Source of the DNA: Selaginella moellendorffii
Lineage: Eukaryota; Streptophyta; Lycopodiopsida; Selaginellales; Selaginellaceae
Direction: 5' to 3'
DNA length: 64,000 bases
Assembly (NCBI RefSeq): GCF_000143415.4
Contig: NW_003314356.1
Coordinates: 102,345-166,344 of the forward strand
Below the pieces are notes generated by a model. That model had not been told where the DNA came from. It searched no databases and saw nothing but the letters and a program-made list of their open reading frames with translations. Position numbers and translations under genes: made by a program. The first letter of the stretch is position 1, and each line of letters starts with the position of its first letter. Of this stretch, positions 56,226 through 64,000 are shown piece by piece.

Positions 56226-57855
56226 TGATCCGGAGAAGGAGAAGCGGTGATTGATCGTTTGTATAACCTGGAAAATGTTAGAGGTTAGAGTGAATTGTAA
56301 CTTTGTTTTCTCAGCTAGCTTGGGTGGAGTATGGCGATGATATATGGCGATTGATGAATCGGCGATCAGAAATATACTATGAAGAGTTATCCAAGGTTCA
56401 CAGTTTGTCATGAAACGGAATGAGAACACCATGCTTGTTTTGCAGATGCTGGCCCACGAGAATGGGTGGCAGCTGGGAGTTCGCTGTGCTGTACACTGGA
56501 TTGGATTAGCTTGTTGGATGCACTCATCAGAATGGGTCTCGATGAGTACTTCCAAGTGAGTGAGGACATCGTGCATGGTTTTAATACAATCGTTGTTGAG
56601 CTTAGGCAGTTGGCACAGAAGAGGATGGAATGGACACCACCACGGATTGGGAGCTTCCTTTGTCCCGGAGACCAGAGTGGCCGTGAGCTGGATCCTTTGT
56701 CCCAGAGACCCAGCACCCGTCTCTGTTCGATCACTGGTCCACAAAGATCTTATTGATATCGATATCGACGAGCCACTGAAGAAGAACCTGAGTAATTTCA
56801 GCCAAAGAGATTGAGGGAGCTCTCCAGTTGCCAATGACCCAACTACCATTGCTCTGGCAGCCTCTGCTCAGGTTGTCCACTGGTGAATTCCAAATATTTT
56901 CACACCCAGCTCAACGATCTCCAATCCAAGCAACGCAGTAAGTAGTGAGTTGATGCTTTCCTGTTCATTAAAGTTCCCGTTTTTCCAGTTTTATTGTTCC
57001 TCCAAAGTGGAAGTTGAGCCCTTTGTTTCATAGATTTATAAAGCTGACTAACGATAGCCACCCAAGAGAGTTAGAAAGTCGGCATCATGTCTCCAACTAT
57101 AGGCTTAAGTTCTGCAGCCTTGAAAACCCCAGGAAGCGATCTTCCACTTCAACAGAGCCTATCACCTCCACTTCACAACCACGGCCTCATTGCTCACCTG
57201 GCTTCCTATTTTTTATTTTCTATGAGACTCTTCTTGTCCTTTTGGTAAGAGTGGCAGTAACAAAAAAGAGCCTCTGAAGGAAACATGTGCTTGCTAGGCG
57301 AGGTCTTCTTAGCTGTTAAAGTAGAGAATAAGAAATTATACAAGGAAACTAATCTCCAAGGAAGTATGGAGCAGTAGCAGCAGCAAATGGAAGCTTCAGG
57401 TTCTTGATATAGTTCTTTTTATTTTTTTCCAAATTTAAAAATATCACATTGTCAAGAGCTGGAATATTATACAAGAAGGTAATAATTCATTTACAGCTAA
57501 TGGATTTAAGTCCTTGCTCTGTTTTCTAACTTTAACAAAACCCACTGATAAACTTTATAGTAATTAAAAACATTAGGAGATTGGAACTATGATCTATTGA
57601 ACCACCATGACCTATTGCTATAATATGACCAAAGTGCTGGTTATTGACCCCCTTGTGATGTATGGAGATTTTGCTCTGGTTGCGGGACATGCAATGGAAT
57701 GATATCCAATGCTACTTGGTAGCTTTGAAGATCAAGCCCTATGAAATTTCAAAAAAAGTTTAAATGAACAGTAAAGAATATGACTTTCAACCTTCTTTGT
57801 GATAATTGTGTTACTAAAAAATTTTATGTCTTAACATTGTTGATTGCTGGAGCAT
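56226..57855. other. Unassigned DNA
   Basis: 56466-56756 is open (LLDALIRMGLDEYFQVSEDI, VVELRQLAQKRMEW) with an overlapping minus frame. No family recognised. It could be part of the gene of the P-loop fragment. 57300-57855 is AT-rich and non-coding. Confidence 0.3.
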
Positions 57856-57967
57856 TGACACAAACCACAGGAATATTCCAAGAATATTCTATGGCCTATG
57901 GGATTTAAGGCCGTAACGCCTTAAGGGTTAGGAGGTTGGCCTAGGGTTCGCTCCCTTGTTCGTTTCA
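57856..57967 (+). repeat. Family D 5' LTR
   Basis: 112 bp, short for a gypsy LTR. Contains the near-palindrome GGAATATTCCAAGAATATTC. Confidence 0.85.
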
Positions 57968-57993
57968 TTAGTATCGGAGCAGCATGTTCTTTT

Positions 57994-60725
57994 ATGGATG
58001 GCGGTGAGCAAGATATTGATCCTAATGAGGAGTATGGCATTAGTGATGATGGCCATGATGATGCAAAAGAGACTCTTGATGATGTCATTGTGCGGCAAGG
58101 ACGCCAGATTTCTGAGCTTTAGAGCAACATAAAAGAGGTTAAGGATTCTGTCAATTTCATTAAAGATTTCTTGCTTTGCATGGACCCTCAAGGGTTGAAT
58201 CAATTTCATGTCCGTGATTACCATTGGTACGTCAAACATGCCAAGGATTATGGTATTGTGGAATGGAAATCATCACCAGATGTTTGTGATAGTCAAGAGG
58301 TTGATTCTTGGTTGGAATTGTGGGAAAGTTGTTAATCTCACAATCCTTGTGAGGATAAGGTGAAGATAGATTTTTTTGTGATGAAGCTTATGGGCCATGC
58401 TTCTTCGTGGTGGAAGAACTACATTAAAGCCAATCCAAAGCTAACTTTTTGGACTAGTTTGACAAAGGTTTTTCACGCTTCGTTTGTCAAGAAGTTTGAA
58501 GAAGTTGATCTCGTGAATCAGCTGTTAGAGATCTGGTAGGGGACTTTATCTTTGGATGAGTATGCCCACAAGTTCTGTGATCTTTGCCTTAATGAGGCAC
58601 CTATAATGAGCTACTAAAGGTGCAATGTTGATTGAGCTTAGTGGATGTGTAGCAAAAAGTCAAGAAGGATTTTTCAGCAACATTGACTGATGCTATCACT
58701 AAGGCTCAGATTTTTTTGCCCAAACCATTAGTCAACTCTGGTCAACGAGATGGTTAATGGGATAGTTAATGTGATGACCAGCTTGCCAATACTTCATATT
58801 CGGGGAAGAAATGGTCATTATTCTATTGTGGCTCGAAGCATGAAGATGGCAGTGAGGATAAGAAATTTTGTTTGGACCAGCGAGAGAAGGACAAGGCGGA
58901 AGGCAATTGTTTTCGTTGCCACAGAGCTGGCAAGGATTGTTCTGAAGGGGTCAATGAATGATAAGGTGATTGTAGGCAATGATGTGAGTGATAGTGCTTT
59001 TGGGGCTGTATTGCTTCAAGTTAGGCATTCTCTTGCATTCATAAGCCACAAGTTTGATGCCACACAGTGGAATTGACCTACTCGAGAATGGCGATATTAT
59101 CTATATGGATCAGACTTCCATGTAGATTCAGATAATCAGTCTCTCCAGATGTGGATCTTCGAGGCCATCTTGCTCGTTGGCAAGAGTTCCTGCAGGAAAT
59201 GTCTATTAAGATCCGGCAAAAGCATGGAGGTGACAATAAGGTGGCTGATGCATTATCCAAGATGGTAAATTCTATCTCGTTTGTGAAGCTATCCAGCAAT
59301 CTCTTGAATGAGCTTAAGGAGTTTGCTGACTTCGACTTCTTTATCACTGATATTCACACGAAGGTTTTGTTGAGGGATGCCTCTACAGATTTGAAGGGTG
59401 ACAAGTTTGCATCATTCGAAATATGAGATGGAATCCTGGTGAAAAAGGGATGTGTAGTGGTTCCTCGTGTTGATAAACTCATCAAATAGATTTTGGTTGA
59501 GTGTCATGATCTGTCAAGTGCTAGGCATCCAGGGGTATTAAGAACATATATGTTGGTGAAGAGGCATTTCTTTTGGCCTGGGATGAAGTCAGATGTTGAG
59601 AAGTATGTACGTGATTGTTTGACCTTAAAGTTGATCATCAGAAGCTCGTTGGCCTCTATCATCCTTTACGTGTACCCGAGAATAAATGGGATAGCATTTT
59701 GATAGACTTTATCACTGGTTTGCCCAAAACCTTTTGAGGAAATGATGCTATTTGGGTTGTTGTGAATCATTTGACAAAGATGGCTCACTTCTTCCCTGTG
59801 AAGACGATGATAAAAGCTTCTGAACTTGCTCAGTTGTTTGTAGACCAGTTATTCAGTCTCTATGGTTTGTCGGGTGACTTTGTGAGTGATCGGGATCCCA
59901 AGTTCACATCCAAGTTTTGGCAAACGGTCTTTAAGAAGCTAGTGAGCATCCACAATCAGATGGACAGACAAAGCGCATGAATCAGCTATTAGAATATATG
60001 CTGAGGTCTTTTGTGGGAAACTTGACTTGACAAAGAGTATGGGAGAAGGACTTGCCTTTGCTTCAGTTTGCTCACAATAACGCTCATCAATTGGCTATTG
60101 GCATGTCTCCCTTTATGACGATGAGCCTAGGTCTCTTATGAGTTTGAATTTGGCTTTGGTTCGGGTATTTCATGCTTATGATTTCCTGGAGGATATGCAA
60201 GACAAGCTTGAGTTGGCAAAGTTGAACATGAGGCAAGCTCAAGAGTGAGACAAAAGATTGGCTGATGAGCATTGTCGTCATCAAGAGTACAAAGTTGGTG
60301 ACCAGGTTTTCTTTAAGCTGTCGGATGCACAATGGTCTCTGAAAGGAAGTGGTAGTGCTAAGTTGTCTCCACGGTATTGTGGGCCTTGGACAATTTTACA
60401 GCATGTGGGGGATCTTGCATACACTTTGGACTTGCCAACTAGTTCAAAGATTTATCCAACATTCTATATGAGCAAGCGTAAAGTGTGTTTGCACTCTGGT
60501 GATGTCATGGATCAGTCCATCATCCAGGTCCCAGAGATTGATGCAGAGAAGGCTGGGGCGGTTATGACTTGGATGACATTCCTGAAGAAAGGGAAAATTG
60601 AGTTTTATACCCATATTGCTATAGATTTGAGCCGTTTATTCTATTCTCATTCTCTTGTTTCCATGACCGTATTTTCATGCGAGAAAGCCATATTGCTTTC
60701 TTTCTTTCGTGGCCATTTGTCATGA
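57994..60725 (+). pseudogene. Family D gag, RNase H and integrase remains
   Basis: Gag from the ATG at 57994 (MDGGEQDIDPNEEYGISDDG) through a capsid region with ASSWWKNYI and SLDEYAHKFCDL; stops TAG 58120, TAA 58333 and TAG 58537 each derive from CAG or CAA. A half knuckle CFRCHRAGK at about 58908 is followed almost at once by RNase H (DVSDSAFGAVLLQV, about 58982), so protease and RT are deleted. Then RWQEFLQEMSIKIRQKHGGD and ADALSK, the integrase finger (HDLSSARHPG ... [17 protein letters not shown]), core pieces (VVVNHLTKMAHFFPVKT, SDRDPKFTSKFW) and the tail (KLSPRYCGPWTIL). Several frameshifts. Confidence 0.88.
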
Positions 60726-60833
60726 TGTCAGTGTTGCCGTTTGCACATCTTTTCTCCATGGCCGTATTGCCTTGGACTCCTTTCATGGGAGGCTTGTTTA
60801 GCTTCTTGAGGCTGCTGTATGTGGCTGGGTCAA

Positions 60834-60933
60834 TGAAAGGAACCATGGGAATATTCTGAGAATATTCTATGGCATGTAGGATTTAAGGCCATAACACCTT
60901 AAGGGTTGGGAGGTCGCTCTCTTGTTCGTTTCA
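60834..60933 (+). repeat. Family D 3' LTR
   Basis: 100 bp. Matches the 5' LTR except for a deletion near GGTCGCTCT and several substitutions. Followed directly by AGCAT. Confidence 0.85.
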
Positions 60934-60938
60934 AGCAT

Positions 60939-61218
60939 TGCCCCACATGAGTCCTGTGTATGAGCAATTTAAGCTACATTTCTAATATATTTTTGTATAG
61001 TCAAGAGTCGATATCTTCACATTGTGCATTGCTACATCTAGACCAGAGACCCTAAATTGGAATGGTAACAGTGAAGCCTGGTCAATGCTGAGGTGGCAGT
61101 TGGCAGCCTAGAAACTTTTAAATAGGAGTTAGGTGATAGGAGTTGCAGGTTTTGGAAATGAGAATAACATGAGCGTTTTAGTCTGACCTTTTCAGAGTGG
61201 AGACACAGTGTCTCGGTG
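60939..61218. other. Intergenic DNA
   Basis: Short spacer between the family D target site and the stop codon of the LRR gene; should contain that gene's 3' UTR. Nothing else seen. Confidence 0.5.
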
Positions 61219-64000
61219 CTACTTTAAGCTGTCAAACATGGTTCTGTCTCTTACATTCTTAAGATTCTTCATCAATAGCACAGGTACCACAATCACCTTG
61301 CTAGTATCCACTTTGGACCCTCTTCCTCTACACGGAGACAACTCATTCTTCTGGATAATATGTCTTGTTTCCGATAACTCCCAAAACCGCTGTCCAAGTG
61401 AGTTGTTGACAGTTGGCAACATTTGAGGCTTGGAAGCAGATATAGTACTGCCAGAGTTGAAAATGCTGCCGAGAGTAGAGCAATTGAGGGAGCCATTTCC
61501 ATGTCTTGGAGAAGTTGGAGGACCGCACATATTTTCAAAGTTCATGGCTGTTACTTTTATAGGAACCTTACCTGGTATGGCCGTAACATCTACTAAGCCA
61601 CTTCCATCTAAAACTGGAAAGGACTCCTTGTTATTTCCAGTCGAGAATATATCTGCTTCTTCGCGTTCATCCTGGAACTGCAGTGTCAGAAAAGAAATAA
61701 ATAAATAAAAATAAGAAGGTCAAACTCACTTCGAAAATTTCCTTTCCATCAAGATATTGCAGCTGTCTCAACTTGTTAATTGCACCTATGCGATAAAACG
61801 GTTGCCTACTCATCTGCATTTTTCTAAAATTATAATTAATTCCTCAATTACGAATTTGTACCGGATTGTTTGCCAAGGACAGGTCCACAAGGTTTGGCAT
61901 GCGAGTCAAGCAGTCAATGCTTGAAAGTCCACCAAGCCTATTAGATGTTAGGTAGTTAGAAGCCAAGTCCAAAGTTTCGAGAGATGTTAGATGCTCCATG
62001 TGACTAAGCGCACGCAGTACATTGTCGCTCAAATGTAGCACCTTGAGATTGTATAGTCCAGCAAACGAAGAAGGCTCAATTTCCTTTATACTGTTGTGGT
62101 CTAAAAAGAGTTTCTCCAGAAATAGCAATCCATCTAGTCCATCCAGCTGCATTTTGTTTTATTGAGCCATGCGTTATAAACAAAAGATTGACTGACCTTA
62201 GTTATTCTGTTGTCCTGCAAAGATAAACTTTTGAGATTTGCAAAGGTGTGGCGTAATTGCAAGGAAAAAATACTACTGATCGCGTTCCTTGCCAGCTGCA
62301 AGCATTCAACGTTTTCAAGTCCAGTGTATGTGTAGCTCGTAACTTCGTGAGAGTGGCAACTGGTTATAATTTGTTGATCGCCAACAGAAGTGGAAGAACT
62401 ATGAAAAACGGGTAACGAAATATCTAACAGCGGCCCATTCTCAATATTGTTGTTTTCAATGCGAAGCACAACAAGGTTTCTCAGAAACCTATAGTCCAGG
62501 TTTAGATGAAGAACACAATAAAAACGACTTACTGAAGACCATGTACGTGAGAAAGGAAGTTGTTGCTAAGATTCAGTTCAGTAAGTTCTTGAATATCTTT
62601 GTTTTCAAAAACATCTCCACAGTGTCGTAGACTTCTTCCAGACAAATCCAATACCTACAGAACAAATGAACACTGAAGAACCAAACATTACATTGGCGAC
62701 CACCTCTACTCCATTAAAAGAGCTTCGTCCTAAACGTTCTTCTAAGGATTCTCGCGTTAATCGACCTATATGTTTCTCCCGCGCTTGTGCTACTTCACTG
62801 CTGGTTACAATTCTTCCATCTAGCACCTGTATACAAAAACATATTTTGTGCGAAATACATGATGCTTTTACCTTAAGCTTTTTCATACTGTATATAGAGT
62901 AGGTCCTGTACTCTGAACATTGACATAAAGCATTGCCAGACAAGTCAACAACCATAAGCTTTGGAAGCTCCCGTATATGTAGGAGATCACGCATGTCAGA
63001 GATTTGATTGTTTGCCGCATACAGCTCCATCAGACATATTAACCCACTCAAGCCCTATGAAGCATTATGTGAAATGTTGACATAGTATGATTATAATTGG
63101 GTACCTTTAAGGACTGGATATAGTTTCTCTCGATTGAAAGCTGAGTCAAGGCTCCAAAGCCGTGCAAATGAGCACAAGATGTAAGATAGTTTCTGCTAAG
63201 GTCTAGCTTCCAAAGGGATTGCAATGGAGGAATACCTTTGACCTTTGCAATTGACATTTTGAAATCAAAACCATAAGTTTCTTCATTTTAGTGTCTACCT
63301 GTTCGATATGGTTGTTGTCCAGAATGAGCTCTTCTAACAATGTGCATGATTCTATGTCTTCAATGGTGGAAATGTCATTGTTGGACAGCAAAAGCCGTCG
63401 GAGATTTGGAAGCTTGCCAAAGGACTCCATCTTTTGAAGCTTTTGATCTTCCAGATGCAACTCCTCAATCTCATCAAACCAGGCTTCATCCTGATCAAGT
63501 TCCTGAGCATTATGCAAGTGTTTTACCCTGTTAAGAATTCGAACTTTAGGTTCTAGCATCTGCCAGGGGTTATGTCCTGGCGTTTGGCCGCGAGTTTTGG
63601 CGAGGTCGTCATGGCCACCCAAAATCGTTGGAAAAGTAAACTTCCATTCAGAAAAAGAATTGGCGATGACATAAAATTGCTTAGCATAACTTTCATCCAC
63701 ACGCTCCTCTGTTTAACGATATAGTTAGGATAAGGTAGTCTTACAAAACACTGACCAGTGGAGATTGGCAAGCTATCTAGAATTAAAAGTGATGGTACAT
63801 GTCTTGAAACCACTTGTCTGTATGAAAACTCTTCTTCTAGCGGATTGTTTCTCATGTTGAGGCTTTGCAGTCCGGGGACCTGTGAGTGAAACTATACTTA
63901 AAACCTCGTCAGAGCTACAAAGTTTTTACTTGTCCATGAAGAAGCTTCAAATCAGTCGAACACCATATCTCATTGCCTGTCAAGTCAAGTACTTTCAAGT
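61219..64000 (-). CDS. LRRC9: LRRC9-like leucine-rich repeat protein, 5' end outside window
   Basis: Large LRR protein of the type found with motile cilia. Minus exons: 64000-63930 (open at the window edge), 63879-63756, 63708-63299, 63242-63105, 63054-62872, 62826-62704, 62654-62533, 62488-62197, 62146-61862, 61813-61730, 61677-61219. Introns about 45-60 nt and every phase joins. Many 22-residue LRRs with LxxLxLxxN (LRRLLLSNNDIS, LEELILDNNHIE, LKVLHLSDNVL, LVDLSLANNP); LRR-cap-like endings such as LDGRIVTSSEV and LQYLDGKEIFEDERE repeat between LRR blocks, as in LRRC9. The last exon is Ser/Pro-rich. About 755 codons lie in the window with no lesion. Other multi-block LRR proteins are possible; the exact orthology is less certain than the fold. 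Confidence 0.75.

Larger units (their letters stand above)
57856..60933 (+). mobile_element. Ty3/gypsy family D element, RT deleted
   Basis: LTRs at 57856-57967 (112 bp) and 60834-60933 (100 bp), TGA...TTCA, flanked by the perfect 5-bp duplication AGCAT (57851-57855 and 60934-60938). A primer site TAGTATCGGAGC starts two bases after the 5' LTR (57970). Interior: gag, part of RNase H, integrase and a C-terminal GPW module. Protease and RT are absent. The LTRs differ by a 10-12-bp indel and several substitutions, so it is older than the TRIM. Confidence 0.88.

Noticed and set aside
56187-56849. 220-codon minus-strand ORF
   Set aside because: Overlaps the plus-strand exon-like block at 56440-56756 and has no recognisable domain or splice context.

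Overview
The window is nuclear DNA from a plant, most likely the lycophyte Selaginella moellendorffii or a close relative. Three things point there. The genes have many very short introns, about 45-70 nt. They include centriole and flagellum genes (epsilon-tubulin, CCDC61/VFL3, an LRRC9-like gene) that only plants with swimming sperm keep. The rest is dense Ty3/gypsy, TRIM-like and Helitron-like DNA. The species call is inference.

Layout. 1-3560: a minus-strand retrotransposon gag, then the 3' half of a Ty3/gypsy pol (family A). 3561-8216: a Helitron-like terminus and decayed exon-like fragments. 8217-14431: a family A LTR element with matching 175-bp LTRs, whose integrase has been replaced by the LTR, primer site and gag of another family (B). 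14432-18690: a second family-B LTR with a GAGTCCGAGA-type minisatellite and a long non-coding interior. 20355-24566: a family C gypsy element in one reading frame with three stop codons. 24567-27376: a minus-strand DUF7869-type gene split by a 674-bp TRIM with a perfect target duplication. 28024-30420: an OB-fold ssDNA-binding protein gene ending near a Helitron-like 3' hairpin. 32609-34696: CCDC61/VFL3, apparently intact. 37791-39910: epsilon-tubulin, apparently intact, 16 exons. 40030-46848: broken pieces of kelch, PurL, SDR and aldehyde dehydrogenase genes in a candidate Helitron. 46849-57855: a DUF2358 relic, an assembly gap, a MITE, and kinase and P-loop NTPase fragments. 57856-60933: gypsy family D with matching target duplications. 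61219-64000: the 3' part of an LRRC9-like gene.

The probable working host genes are the three minus-strand centriole/flagellum genes, plus possibly the OB-fold gene. Almost everything else is mobile DNA or gene fragments carried or broken by it. Stop codons in the retroelements are nearly all explained by C-to-T change on one strand or the other, as expected from decay of methylated DNA.
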